A stretch of 64,000 nt of DNA from Anaerolineaceae bacterium (GCA_016841525.1 JAENYZ010000002.1:454078-518077), one strand, 5' to 3'. Shown: positions 8,786-17,524, counted from the first letter of the stretch. Numbers and translations are program-made. The notes: a model not told the origin generated them from the sequence alone.

Positions 8786-9361
8786 ATGAAAGAAACATTT
8801 GATGAATTGTTAGCCTTTTTTAAAGCCCTTTCAGATGCAACCCGGCTCAGGTTGGTTGGGCTGCTGGCACAGAAAGAATCGAGCGTTGAAGAACTGGCAG
8901 CAATGCTGGATGTTAGCCCCTCTACGGTATCCCACCATTTGAGCAAGCTGTCAGAGATCGGGTTGGTGTCTGCACGCGCTGAGGGTTATTACAACATTTA
9001 TTCATTGAACACAGGTGTTCTTCAGGATATGTCACAGCGCATGTTATCGAAAGATACCCTGCCAGACGTCGCACGTGACCTTGATCGTGAAGCCTATGAT
9101 CGAAAGGTGTTGAAAGACTACCTTTCAGAGGATGGCAAGATTGCTCAGCTTCCCACAAATCGCAGGAAACTGGATGTGATCTTGCGTTACCTGGTTGACC
9201 AATTTGATTTCGACCGGCATTATGCCGAGAAAGAGGTCAACGAGATCATTGGCGCCTACAATGAGGACATATCAGGTTTGCGTCGGGATTTAATTTCCGT
9301 CGGTTTTCTTGACCGCGAAAGGGATGGGTCTGCCTATTGGCGGGTACGGCAGGAAGTTTAA
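8786..9361 (+). CDS. ArsR-type winged-helix regulator with DUF2087 domain
   Basis: 191 aa. Residues about 8-75 form an ArsR-type winged helix (FKALSDATRLRLVGLLA, VSPSTVSHHLSKLSEIGLV). The C-terminal half contains a DUF2087 domain (LDVILRYLVDQFDFDRHYAEK, RRDLISVGFLDRERDG). No metal-binding ELCVCDL motif is present, so metal sensing is not supported. The ATG at 8786 is chosen over 8780 because AAGGAG (8774-8779) would have no spacing to the latter. It is monocistronic, with its own promoter and palindrome. The signal sensed is unknown. Confidence 0.82.
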   Translation: MKETFDELLAFFKALSDATRLRLVGLLAQKESSVEELAAMLDVSPSTVSHHLSKLSEIGLVSARAEGYYNIYSLNTGVLQDMSQRMLSKDTLPDVARDLDREAYDRKVLKDYLSEDGKIAQLPTNRRKLDVILRYLVDQFDFDRHYAEKEVNEIIGAYNEDISGLRRDLISVGFLDRERDGSAYWRVRQEV

Positions 9362-9448
9362 TTGTCTCAAATAGGGGCTCGGAATTGTCTTCGTTTTTTC
9401 TTAAATTGTTTGTGTTTATGGGTAGACAATCATTATTGTATATTACGC

Positions 9449-9499
9449 GTAGGGGCTCGGCACGAAGCGTCGAGGAATCGAAGACGGCCGAGCCCCTAC
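9449..9499. repeat. 51-bp palindromic repeat, copy 1
   Basis: GTAGGGGCTCGG at the left end and CCGAGCCCCTAC at the right end form a perfect 12-nt terminal inverted repeat around a 27-nt centre. It matches 44195-44245 at all but one position. A shorter relative is at 43870-43895. Confidence 0.9.
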
Positions 9500-9523
9500 C
9501 TTTAGGAAAAAACAGATAAATAC

Positions 9524-9620
9524 CGGAGCGCAGGCTTTAGCCTGCAAAAATTTAAAATCTTGCAAATTTTTTCCTACAAGATAGTTGAAAAAAAAAAGCG
9601 GACTGAAGTCCGCACTCCGA
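9524..9620. repeat. Inverted doublet of REP-like hairpins (BIME-like)
   Basis: The left unit CGGAGCGCAGGCTTTAGCCT folds as CGGAGCGC plus a hairpin. The right unit 9598-9620 is the inverted form (hairpin GCGGACTGAAGTCCGC, then ACTCCGA). The right unit is the exact reverse complement of 28501-28523. Such head-to-head pairs are typical of REP elements mobilised by RAYT transposases; none is encoded here. Confidence 0.8.
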
Positions 9621-9695
9621 AAGAATTAAGATCTTAATTTATCTATACTCTTTTTTGCTGGGAAGTCTTTGTTCGTGTAATGAATCAATCATATA

Positions 9696-10916
9696 TTATT
9701 TTCTCAAATTGATTCTTGGTGCAATTGATATTTCTTCATCCCCAGCCAGTAAGCCCATCAGGGGTTTGGCGGGTAAAGCCAGCACTTTGCTATTGGCGAA
9801 ATATTCGAAATCAAAACCGGTATCATCCCCTGCATTCAATCCGGGAATTGGCATCAGGCGTGCTGTTAAGGGCTTATCCAGCCGCAAGGATAGGGCTGCC
9901 AGGTCCAATAGAACCGCCTGTAGGGCATCCACGCTCGTGTCTCCGGGCAGGGGGATGGTATCCAAACCGGTGCCGCAAACTGCAGAATACATTAGCAAAT
10001 CGGTAACGCTCAACACACCCTCTCCGCCGCGCTGTGCCAGGGTTGAATCTTCAAGCAGGGGCATCATCAATCCGTTGAATCCTGTGCGCTTGAAATTCGC
10101 CTGATCGAGGGTATCCGTCAGGAAGGCGGCGGCTGCCAGGCTGCCGTATAGACCTAATGCCGGGACGCCCAGGCATTCAAGCGCATGACCGAGGGAGATC
10201 GCCTGCGTAGGGAAGGGGGCTAAGGTAAAATCGATCCCTTTGAATTCAAAGCCATACATTGTAGCTAAATGCTCACCGATGTCTTCTAAATTTTTTGCAT
10301 GGGTTTCAATGGCATCGATCAAATCTGTCCTTGCGTCTTTCAAGCTGTTTGCTGAAGAAAATGCCTCAACAGCTAAATCGGCAGCTTCAAGCGCCAGGGC
10401 AAAACCCGGTTTTTTACCCTCACCATAAGCTGCTGGGAAGAAAGGTGCAAAGGGCGGGACGTTTGCCAGGGCTGCAAAACGTAAGTTTGCAAAGCCGTGC
10501 TTTTCGAGGGGTGCTGCTTTGTGCATCACCTCAGCGCAGGCACGGACCGCTGGCAAGCTGACCTTGCCATCAGGCGTGGTTAAGTGCCCGCTGAAAAACA
10601 GGTTGCCGGAATTCTTCAGCATATTGGGAATCGCCCCATAGGAATTGATGTCTTCGGTGATTGTCGGACCAAGCGAAACATAATCAAAACCTTCGCTGTG
10701 CGCTAGAACTTCGATCTGGGTGATTGCTTTCGCATAGTCTTCTTTCTCCAGATAGCTTGTGAATGAAGGGGTTGCCATGCGCACAGTTTGAACAGGATAA
10801 CCAGCGGATTCAAAGACATTTTTAGAATCCCTCGAAAAGATCCCTGCTTTTTGCAGGGCAAGCTGGTTAATCGGCCAGCGGGGATGGATAAAGTGAGTGA
10901 TGGATCGTATGCGCAT
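9696..10916 (-). CDS. DUF711 (UPF0210) family protein
   Basis: A 406-aa cytoplasmic protein of the DUF711 family, recognised from the RSITHFIHP start, the FAALANVPPFAPFFPAAYGE segment and the C-terminal GTGLDTIPLPGDTSVDAL region. No biochemical function is established for the family as far as I know, although its fold is reported to relate to formate-lyase-like barrels. Length is usual or slightly short. AAAGGA precedes the ATG. It lies 10 nt downstream of the TrmH-type gene and is probably cotranscribed with it and the phosphoesterase. Confidence 0.82.
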   Translation of the reverse strand: MRIRSITHFIHPRWPINQLALQKAGIFSRDSKNVFESAGYPVQTVRMATPSFTSYLEKEDYAKAITQIEVLAHSEGFDYVSLGPTITEDINSYGAIPNMLKNSGNLFFSGHLTTPDGKVSLPAVRACAEVMHKAAPLEKHGFANLRFAALANVPPFAPFFPAAYGEGKKPGFALALEAADLAVEAFSSANSLKDARTDLIDAIETHAKNLEDIGEHLATMYGFEFKGIDFTLAPFPTQAISLGHALECLGVPALGLYGSLAAAAFLTDTLDQANFKRTGFNGLMMPLLEDSTLAQRGGEGVLSVTDLLMYSAVCGTGLDTIPLPGDTSVDALQAVLLDLAALSLRLDKPLTARLMPIPGLNAGDDTGFDFEYFANSKVLALPAKPLMGLLAGDEEISIAPRINLRK

Positions 10917-10926
10917 ATTTTTTCCT

Positions 10927-11712
10927 TTATTTTTGATATCGCTGCCGCAGGACTTCCGCTATCAGGATGGCAGCAGCAACAGCGGCGTTCAGTGATTCGG
11001 CGCGCCCCCTCATTGGGATGGTAATTTTTTGCGTCGCCCTGGATTCTCCTTCCGGGCTGGCGCCAAAGGCTTCACCGCCAATTAGCAAGGCACAACCTTC
11101 AGCTAAATCAGCTTCCCACAGGGGAATGCCGCCCTCAGACTCCGCAAGAAATACAGGGATCGAGCCCAGGTATGAGTCGATTTCATCCCAGTCTTTGTGC
11201 TGGATCGCCAAATGGAAGTGCGCACCCATGCCAGATCGGACGACTTTGGGCGAAAACGCATCAACCGTTCCTGGCGTTAGGATAACAGCATCACCTCCGG
11301 CTGCTTCTGTCGTCCGCAGGAGGGTGCCCATATTGCCCGGGTCCCTGATTTGATCAGCGATCACAACAAAGCTTGGAGAGTCAGGCAGGGGTATTGCTTC
11401 CCTTTTCAGAACAGCCAGGATGCCCTGGGGCGTCTCCGTGTCGCTGATTTCTGCCATCAACGCAGGGCTAATTTCTGAGATATCTGCATCATGTTTCCTT
11501 CGCAAGGACTTTATCAATGCCAGTCCGCGCTCAGAAAGACTTTCATCGTATAGAAGAAATTGTAGCGGCCAATTTACAGAAATGGCTTCCTCGACCAATC
11601 GGATCCCTTCTGCAACAAAGGCTGATTCAGCCTTGCGGTTTTTGCTGGAAACCTGCAAGCTCCTGACGAGTTTAATCTTGCTGTTGCTGGAAGAGGTGAT
11701 CATTTCCGACAT
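10927..11712 (-). CDS. TrmH/SpoU family RNA 2'-O-methyltransferase
   Basis: A 261-aa SPOUT methyltransferase. The N-terminal substrate-binding domain (SSNSKIKLVRSLQVSSKNRK) is of the TsnR/RlmB type. The knotted catalytic domain shows motif 1 DQIRDPGNMGTLLRTTEAAG, motif 2 LLIGGEAFGAS and motif 3 ESLNAAVAAAILIAE. It would transfer a methyl group from SAM to a ribose 2'-OH of rRNA or tRNA; the exact nucleotide cannot be read from sequence. AAGGA precedes the ATG. It is a divergent paralogue of the rlmB-like gene at 22268. Confidence 0.9.
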   Translation of the reverse strand: MSEMITSSSNSKIKLVRSLQVSSKNRKAESAFVAEGIRLVEEAISVNWPLQFLLYDESLSERGLALIKSLRRKHDADISEISPALMAEISDTETPQGILAVLKREAIPLPDSPSFVVIADQIRDPGNMGTLLRTTEAAGGDAVILTPGTVDAFSPKVVRSGMGAHFHLAIQHKDWDEIDSYLGSIPVFLAESEGGIPLWEADLAEGCALLIGGEAFGASPEGESRATQKITIPMRGRAESLNAAVAAAILIAEVLRQRYQK

Positions 11713-11760
11713 ATTTTTCCTTCCCTACTTATAAAATCAAGTGCACTGCTTCAAACTGAA

Positions 11761-12375
11761 TTATATTTCATTTGAAGGCATCAGGCCTTTCATCTTGTCA
11801 CGGATGACATTCTTGGGTCCGAAAAACTGCGTTCGGATCAAGCCCTCAGGAGTGATGCTCAGCATCCCGTATTGTGCCTTGAAATTATTATAACGGCAGG
11901 GATAGGCGACACCGGGATTGAACAATAGCTGCCCATCGACCCACCTGGCGGTTTGGTGATGGGTGTGACCAAAAACGATGATGTCTGCATCGGGATAGTC
12001 CTGATGCAATTGCCTGTAATAACGATCAAAGAGGTAACCCTCCCGGATATAGGAAAATTTGTCGATGAGATAATGCAGCAAAGAACGGTGCCCGTGGGCA
12101 AGGACGATTTTCAGGTTGTTGACAATCAGGGTTTGATGTTTTGGCAGATGCATCCCAAATAAAATATCCCGGTTGCCCTGGACGATGGTTACAGGGGTGA
12201 TTTCCTCAAGCTTTCGAACGACCTTCCAGCTGGAGGAATCCCCGGCATGCAGGATGTGATCGACAGCGTGTATTTTGAACGCTTCCAAAATTTCAGGCCG
12301 CAGATCCCTGGCGCGATCGGGAACATGTGTGTCTGCAAGCACCCCGAAGGTGATTGTTTTGGATTCACCGGACAT
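11761..12375 (-). CDS. YfcE/MJ0936-type metallophosphoesterase
   Basis: A 204-aa calcineurin-like phosphoesterase with all metal-binding motifs visible: D-T-H (GVLADTHVPD), GD (HAGDSSS), GNRD (VQGNRDILF), GH (LAHGHRS) and GHTH (VFGHTHHQT). It would hydrolyse phosphodiesters with a two-metal centre; the physiological substrate is unknown. Its start overlaps the end of the MFS gene by 11 nt, so it follows that gene in one transcript. Confidence 0.9.
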   Translation of the reverse strand: MSGESKTITFGVLADTHVPDRARDLRPEILEAFKIHAVDHILHAGDSSSWKVVRKLEEITPVTIVQGNRDILFGMHLPKHQTLIVNNLKIVLAHGHRSLLHYLIDKFSYIREGYLFDRYYRQLHQDYPDADIIVFGHTHHQTARWVDGQLLFNPGVAYPCRYNNFKAQYGMLSITPEGLIRTQFFGPKNVIRDKMKGLMPSNEI

Positions 12376-13591
12376 CGTTCATCTCTTTTTCTTTTGGTCT
12401 GAAGTAAACCCAGGTCAGAAATGTGCTGAGTGTGTAGAGCAAGCCGGTTGTGATAAAAAGTGGCGAAAAGCCCAGCCGTGTTTGGACGAAACCTGAAATA
12501 AAGATACCCACTGCCTGACCTGTTTGCCAGCCCATACCCCGAACGCTGGCGATGGTTGCTTGTTCTTCCGGTTCACTGACTAACATGGCAAAGTTTTCGA
12601 TCAATGGGGATGACATCTGCATGAGAACATTTCGCAGCAAAAGGCTGGCGGCAGCTAGCCACAGGAATGGTGAAAAGCCTAATGTAAACAGGAAAAATAT
12701 GCTCGTTGCTTGTGTCGCAACGGTTGGTATGATGCGGCTGTGCGTGATTTTTACCAGCCAGGGGGTGGACATTGAACCCAGGAAGACCATCAACGAAGCA
12801 AGGCTGAAGATGACACCGAGGAGGTTGTCGCTGATATCAAATTTTCCCCGCAAAAAAACATTAAGATAGGGGATCAGGATTGCCGCGCCAAAGCCTGTGA
12901 TCAGGTTGATCAATGCAAGCTGCCTTACTACCGGTCGATTGGCTAATTTCTTGAGAAGCTTTCTTGGAAAAATCGGTATTCGTGCATTGGCCCTTTTTTC
13001 TTTGTGCTCTTTAATTAGAAAGGTTGGTATTAAGGCGCTGCTGGCAAAGATGATGCCTGCGGTAATTACACAGCGATAAGACGCTGCACTGCTTTGTGAA
13101 TACCCGAGCCAGGTTTCTAAGAGTCCGGGTATTTGTCCTGCCGTCAAATTTCCGATCATGTTCGCGAGCGTCAATAAACCAAAACTGAGGCTGAAGATCA
13201 TGGCTTGATTTTCAGTTTTGCTGGCTGCCATAATAAAAGGCGGACGTGAAACTGTAAAGAGCATAATGCCTGCACCCTGAACCAATCCGAAAAGGAAGAT
13301 GAAAACTGGATCGACCAGGCGGATCTGCATGAACATCCCAATAAACCCAATACTCAGCCCAATCAACATGCTGACCCTTCGGCCGATTCGGTCAGAGAGC
13401 AAGCCGAGGGGTAAACCAAAAACTAAGGCTGATAATGGAGTGGCTGATCGGATCAAACCGAGCATATCATTATTGAAGCCAAGGGAAAGGATGTAGAGAT
13501 TAAAGAACAGATCCCAAACGCTGAATGAAAAACCATAAAGCAGGGTTGCGAGTAAGAAAAGTTTGGTATCACGATTAAATTGAAGGCGCAT
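12365..13591 (-). CDS. MFS transporter
   Basis: A 408-aa integral membrane protein with 12 predicted helices. The loop 2-3 MFS signature is clear (GLPLGLLSDRIGRRVSMLIG). The central loop is basic (IKEHKEKRANARIPIFPRK). It probably exports a small molecule by proton antiport; substrate is unknown. It overlaps the downstream phosphoesterase start by 11 nt and is separated from the upstream GNAT gene by a terminator, so it belongs to a separate transcript. No clear Shine-Dalgarno sequence is visible; an extended -10-like TGGTAAAAT lies about 40 nt upstream. Confidence 0.88.
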   Translation of the reverse strand: MRLQFNRDTKLFLLATLLYGFSFSVWDLFFNLYILSLGFNNDMLGLIRSATPLSALVFGLPLGLLSDRIGRRVSMLIGLSIGFIGMFMQIRLVDPVFIFLFGLVQGAGIMLFTVSRPPFIMAASKTENQAMIFSLSFGLLTLANMIGNLTAGQIPGLLETWLGYSQSSAASYRCVITAGIIFASSALIPTFLIKEHKEKRANARIPIFPRKLLKKLANRPVVRQLALINLITGFGAAILIPYLNVFLRGKFDISDNLLGVIFSLASLMVFLGSMSTPWLVKITHSRIIPTVATQATSIFFLFTLGFSPFLWLAAASLLLRNVLMQMSSPLIENFAMLVSEPEEQATIASVRGMGWQTGQAVGIFISGFVQTRLGFSPLFITTGLLYTLSTFLTWVYFRPKEKEMNDVR

Positions 13592-13721
13592 GAGGTCAAT
13601 GAATCCTGAATAAAATTGCGGGTTGATTTTACCATGAGAGGCGATTAATTAGGATGAATTCTTTAAGAAAAACTCAAAATTTCATGACCCAGGAGTCAAT
13701 AATCCATACCCCGTTCTAAAA

Positions 13722-13770
13722 TCAAAAACACTTTTCGGTCCCCTCTTATCGAAGGTGAAAAGTGTTTTTT
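13722..13770 (-). terminator. Terminator of GNAT-MFS-GNAT cluster
   Basis: A 13-bp perfect stem (AAAAACACTTTTC with GAAAAGTGTTTTT) with a 20-nt loop. It follows the stop of the second GNAT gene on the minus strand, and the U-rich 3' arm continues into GATTTTA. It separates that gene from the MFS gene at 12365-13591. Confidence 0.75.
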
Positions 13771-13797
13771 GAATACGGGTGGGTTTGTGTTTACAGA

Positions 13798-14811
13798 TCA
13801 AGAATTGGTAAATTCTTTTCTGTAAGTCATCATGGTTTTATCTTTGTGATAGCCCAAACTTGTGTAAAGCTTCAAGGCACCTGTTGGATTGTTCGTGTCC
13901 ACACCCAGTGCGACTTCTTTCATCCCAAGGGCTTTGTGCGTATGCATACTGCGAATGATGAGCGCCCTGGCAATCCCTTTACGACGCCAGTCACGATGGG
14001 TGGTAATTTCCTCTGTCCAGCCGCGTTTTTTATTAAATTTTTTGTTGTAATCACGATCGATAAAATTCAAAACGCTGCCGACAACTTCATCGCCATGCCA
14101 AGCAACCTGCCAGAGATAGGGTTGAAAATATTTTGATTCTTTGTAGCCTTTAAAGCTCTCTTCACCAGGGTCTGTGAATCCCCAGTGGTCGCGAAAAGCT
14201 TCGATGGACGCATCCCATATCTTCCGAACATCTTTTGATTTCACAGGGCGTGTTTCGACACTTTCAGGCAGTTCTGATGATGGGATATCCTTCAGGGATC
14301 GTGACATTTCAATGAAGTACCGCACTGGTTGATAATCTTTTCTTTCAATGATTTGATTTAACCAGGGTTTCAATTCATTGCTGTAGGTCTGGAAAAACTG
14401 CTTGTGTCCAGTTGGATGCGCCTTTGATATTTCACGTAAGCGATTTTCACACCAATCGATCATGAATTCTTCGATGCCCAGGTTTCGCCACTCAGGTCGG
14501 ATATGAACAAAATGCGAGTAGATAAAGTCTTCAGAGGCTTCTTCTAAACTCCAATCGACACGAGAATAGGCAACTAGCTTTCCGTTCACCTCCGCAAAGC
14601 ACATATCATTTTGAGGATTGGAATTTTTCAAGTGCTTGTAATCGTTTTTAATGTCGAACACTGTCATTGATTGTTCGTCGTGATCAGCGCGAGCAGCCGC
14701 CTCAATGACATCCAGCATTAAGGGGAAATCGGATTCACCCTGAAAACCCCGAAATTCAAGGCCATCGATCGCTGGTATTCTTTCTAATAAATTATTGATT
14801 CTTACTTTCAT
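13798..14811 (-). CDS. Double-GNAT acetyltransferase, second copy
   Basis: 337 aa with two GNAT-like halves. The N-terminal half (about 1-165) is degenerate. The C-terminal half (about 180-335) keeps the acetyl-CoA pyrophosphate loop (HRDWRRKGIARALI) and the following NNPTGALKLYTSLGY. It shares EAFRDHWGF with the homologue at 16322-17338. Tandem GNAT architecture occurs in mycothiol synthase and antibiotic acetyltransferases; substrate is unknown here. ACGGAG precedes the ATG. It lies 186 nt downstream of the MFS gene, with a possible structured leader between. Confidence 0.85.
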   Translation of the reverse strand: MKVRINNLLERIPAIDGLEFRGFQGESDFPLMLDVIEAAARADHDEQSMTVFDIKNDYKHLKNSNPQNDMCFAEVNGKLVAYSRVDWSLEEASEDFIYSHFVHIRPEWRNLGIEEFMIDWCENRLREISKAHPTGHKQFFQTYSNELKPWLNQIIERKDYQPVRYFIEMSRSLKDIPSSELPESVETRPVKSKDVRKIWDASIEAFRDHWGFTDPGEESFKGYKESKYFQPYLWQVAWHGDEVVGSVLNFIDRDYNKKFNKKRGWTEEITTHRDWRRKGIARALIIRSMHTHKALGMKEVALGVDTNNPTGALKLYTSLGYHKDKTMMTYRKEFTNS

Positions 14812-14997
14812 TTTCTTACTCCGTTAATTTTTGCAAATGAATTGTGCTGCACGGGTGATTTTTTCCCCGACAGGCATGAAAACATGTGATCTTGAAACAG
14901 TCGAAGCAAACCTCACTTTGCATATCAAAAAACTTTCGACGCTCCTTTATCGACCTGCTTTCACCTTTTTCACCCTTCAACTGCAGCGCAATTGCTT
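14812..14997 (-). other. Structured spacer before second GNAT gene
   Basis: On the minus strand GTCGAA and TTCGAC enclose a GCAAA/TTTGC hairpin, followed by a 35-codon Cys-rich frame (MQSEVCFDCFKITCFHAC and on) that stops 4 nt before the GNAT ATG. The frame has no well-placed Shine-Dalgarno sequence. It may be an RNA structure or a leader ORF; evidence is weak. Confidence 0.3.
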
Positions 14998-16290
14998 TTA
15001 TTCTTTTGTATTTTCGTGCTTGCCATTCGCTTCAGCTGCCCGTTCTAAATCTCGCTTGTTCAGCTTGAATTTGAACCATGCTGGCAGAACGGTAAGCAGT
15101 GCGAAGATGGCTGTAATATAAAATGGTGCTTGAGGGTTGATCGTCTTCCACAGCAAGGACCCAATGGCTGGGGCAGGCAGTGAGAAGATGCCCAGGCTGG
15201 CATGGATCAGGCCAAAGCCTGTTCCCCGAATGCGCTCAGGTAAAACTTTGCTGAGCAGTGATTGGTATGCCGGCGAAAGTAAACCCACACCGACGCCAAA
15301 TAAAGCCCATACGCCTGCGAATCCCATAAAAGTCTCAACCTTGATCAGCGTCAGCATCGCCACGAATTCTAAGAAGAATCCCAGGGCGATAGCCGCGCGC
15401 TCGCTGAATTTATCCGCAAACCAGCCGGCGGGGATGGTGGTGATCATCATGGCAATGCCGAAGAATGAATTGAGCCAACCGATTTGCTGAAGGCTCATCC
15501 CGCCAATCTCTTCAAGATAAAGCGGCATCAAACGGAATGACATCGAAAAGGCGATATCACGTACGCCATCCGTCAGCAGCAGCCACGTAAGTACACCGCC
15601 TGCCAGCGCAAGACCCAGAATGGTTTTCATGTTCATTTTCAACGACTTAAACGAAAACTCACCGTTGGCGTTTTGCTCTCGACTTTTACCGGCTTTTTTC
15701 GCCAGAAAGAGGCGGATCGTTGTTGCTATCAAGTAAATCCCTGCGGCGACTGCCAGCATGACCCTGAATCCGTAGACATCTGCTAGCCAACCCGCCAGAG
15801 GTGGACCAACGACGGTCACCACGGTATAGATCGTGTCTGTAATACCGTATACCTTTCCCCTGTGCTCCTCATCGGTCTCCTCGGCAATAAATGCACCAAA
15901 GCTGGGTCCGATCAGGGAGCGGGTAACCGAGTTCAAGCCTTCAGAAAGGTAGAGCCACTGCCAGGTGGGTACAAAAATTGGACTGACAAAAGCACCAACG
16001 CCGATCAGGCTGCCAATGGCGATGCTTTTTAGCCGACCGATGGTATCCGAGACCCAGCCGCCCAAAACCTGCAGTACCAGGGGGATGATTTGCGAAATCG
16101 TGAAAAATAAACCGATCTGCATCACATCCGCCCCAAGGTGTTTGAGGTAAAGGGGCAGCATTGTGGCGTACATTTCCGAGGCTATATTGGCAAACACCAT
16201 CGCCACCATGAACACGATCAGGGTATTAGAAAGCATTCGGGTTCTGGTGTTTGTTTTTGTTAACATTTCTTTTGTTTCCAGTATTTCCAT
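14998..16290 (-). CDS. MFS transporter of GNAT cluster
   Basis: A 430-aa, 12-helix major facilitator. Loop motif A is present (LGGWVSDTIGRLKSIAIGSL) and repeated in degenerate form in the second half (PAGWFADKFSERAAIALGF). A 30-residue basic linker splits the halves. It is likely a drug or metabolite exporter by family; substrate is unknown. It lies 31 nt after the first GNAT gene and 186 nt before the second, so the three are probably one transcription unit behind the attenuator-like leader. GAAAG is a weak ribosome site. Confidence 0.88.
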   Translation of the reverse strand: MEILETKEMLTKTNTRTRMLSNTLIVFMVAMVFANIASEMYATMLPLYLKHLGADVMQIGLFFTISQIIPLVLQVLGGWVSDTIGRLKSIAIGSLIGVGAFVSPIFVPTWQWLYLSEGLNSVTRSLIGPSFGAFIAEETDEEHRGKVYGITDTIYTVVTVVGPPLAGWLADVYGFRVMLAVAAGIYLIATTIRLFLAKKAGKSREQNANGEFSFKSLKMNMKTILGLALAGGVLTWLLLTDGVRDIAFSMSFRLMPLYLEEIGGMSLQQIGWLNSFFGIAMMITTIPAGWFADKFSERAAIALGFFLEFVAMLTLIKVETFMGFAGVWALFGVGVGLLSPAYQSLLSKVLPERIRGTGFGLIHASLGIFSLPAPAIGSLLWKTINPQAPFYITAIFALLTVLPAWFKFKLNKRDLERAAEANGKHENTKE

Positions 16291-16321
16291 AATAAATCTT
16301 CTTTCAAAAAAATGTCTCGAA

Positions 16322-17338
16322 CTAAGATGTTGAAATTTCTTTCGTCATTAAATCCTTACCAGGTCGCAGTTCGAGCTCGTAAGTATCATATTTTTGTGTG
16401 ACGTGCATCCCGGCTTTTTCGTAAAGCCTGGTCGCATTGGTCAGGCTGGTGGCATCCACACCCAGGCCAGCCCGCTTTTTACCTCGTCGATAAAATTCGT
16501 TGAAGGCGGTCAGCAGCATTGCCATGCCCAGTCCTCTTTTACGCCAGGGTTTTGAGACACATAACTGGTTGACCCATGCCATATTGGGGTCTTCGGTCAT
16601 TTTGCTTGAGTTTCGGCAAATCCCTGCGATTTGATCCCCGTCCTTGGCAAGGAACCAAAGCGTGGGGTCAAAATCCTTATTGTTCTGAATGTAGTGCTCC
16701 CACTGCACCATAAGATCTTCAATGGGTTGTTCAACAAAACCCCAGTGATCGCGAAAACCGTTTTCCATTGCAATGATTGCGTCTTTGAGTTCATTTTTAA
16801 GGTCAATGCTTACAATCTGCAAACCTTCAGGGATGACTGGCTGCTGCGGCGGATGGTCAAATTCAATCATCATCCGGTAATAATTTCGGACGAGGTGGTA
16901 CCCATATAGGCGCAAGGCAGCATTTCGCAGAAAATCTTTGCTGGGAGTGCCATGATTGATGACTACCCTGGTGGCTTTTGGTGCCAGAGTCACCCGCTTA
17001 CGGGCACAATCCTCAGCCCACGCCAGCATATCATTGTAGAGGCTGTCATCCCAATGCTCCGGGTGCAGGATACCCCAAACATACTTGGTGACATGCGGTT
17101 CCGAGAGATCATAGACGTCAATATAGCCAATAATGTTCCCCTGGCTGTCTTCAACAACCCTGGTAATTTCTTCCAGGTCAACGCCAGGCGCTGTCCAATC
17201 GTTTATCATTTCATCCAGATTGGAATCCTTCCAGCCGTAAATGTGCTGCGAGTAAGCATTGAAAAGATCGACAACCGCCTGACCATCATCCAGGTCAAAG
17301 GGGCGGATTTTTGTTTTTGTATTTGTTGTGTAAAGCAT
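16322..17338 (-). CDS. Double-GNAT acetyltransferase, first copy
   Basis: 338 aa with two GNAT-like halves. The C-terminal acetyl-CoA loop is KPWRKRGLGMAMLLTAF, followed by TSLTNATRLYEKAGMHV; the N-terminal half has the weaker form. It shares ENGFRDHWGF with the gene at 13798, so the two are paralogues. AAGGAGA is well placed before the ATG. It is the first protein gene after a 340-nt leader with a small ORF and two terminators, so its expression is probably controlled by premature termination. The acceptor substrate is unknown; antibiotic or thiol acetylation are both possible. Confidence 0.85.
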   Translation of the reverse strand: MLYTTNTKTKIRPFDLDDGQAVVDLFNAYSQHIYGWKDSNLDEMINDWTAPGVDLEEITRVVEDSQGNIIGYIDVYDLSEPHVTKYVWGILHPEHWDDSLYNDMLAWAEDCARKRVTLAPKATRVVINHGTPSKDFLRNAALRLYGYHLVRNYYRMMIEFDHPPQQPVIPEGLQIVSIDLKNELKDAIIAMENGFRDHWGFVEQPIEDLMVQWEHYIQNNKDFDPTLWFLAKDGDQIAGICRNSSKMTEDPNMAWVNQLCVSKPWRKRGLGMAMLLTAFNEFYRRGKKRAGLGVDATSLTNATRLYEKAGMHVTQKYDTYELELRPGKDLMTKEISTS

Positions 17339-17400
17339 TTTTTCTTCTCCTTCTTACATTTCACTTCTTGTTTCATTGCTATCCCGTAAGCGTATTAATC

Positions 17401-17435
17401 AAAAAAACCACGGGTTTTGGCATTCCCGTGGTTTT
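17401..17435 (-). terminator. Leader terminator 2, upstream of GNAT gene
   Basis: On the minus strand AAAACCACGGG pairs perfectly with CCCGTGGTTTT (11 bp, 10-nt loop), followed by further T residues. It lies 63 nt before the GNAT start, so full-length mRNA requires read-through or antitermination. Confidence 0.85.
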
Positions 17436-17461
17436 CAGGCGATTAAGCGTATTCTGGAAAT

Positions 17462-17493
17462 AAAAAAACCACGGGATTGGAGTTTGCCCATGG
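17462..17493 (-). terminator. Leader terminator 1, upstream of GNAT gene
   Basis: On the minus strand CCATGGG pairs with CCCGTGG (one G-U pair), followed by TTTTTTT. Its 3' arm is identical to that of terminator 2 and can also pair with the 5' arm of terminator 2, giving mutually exclusive structures. AATACGCTTA follows each terminator, so the unit appears duplicated. Confidence 0.7.
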
Positions 17494-17504
17494 CCGTTGT
17501 GGTG

Positions 17505-17524
17505 AATTTAGGTTAAGCTAAATT
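17505..17524 (-). promoter_or_regulatory. Hairpin over leader-ORF stop codon
   Basis: On the minus strand AATTTAG, loop CTTAAC, CTAAATT: a perfect 7-bp stem whose 5' arm contains the TAG stop of the leader ORF. A ribosome that terminates there would melt it; one that stalls earlier would not. Confidence 0.5.

Larger units (their letters stand above)
9362..9695. other. Repeat-rich intergenic region
   Basis: Between two convergent genes. No coding signal is visible. It holds a half copy of the GGGGCTCGG repeat (9372-9382), one 51-bp palindromic repeat (9449-9499) and an inverted doublet of REP-like hairpins (9524-9545 and 9598-9620). Confidence 0.8.

Noticed and set aside
9655-10104. 149-codon plus-strand frame over the end of the DUF711 gene
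   Set aside because: Antisense to a well-supported gene; composition typical of a reverse-frame artefact.
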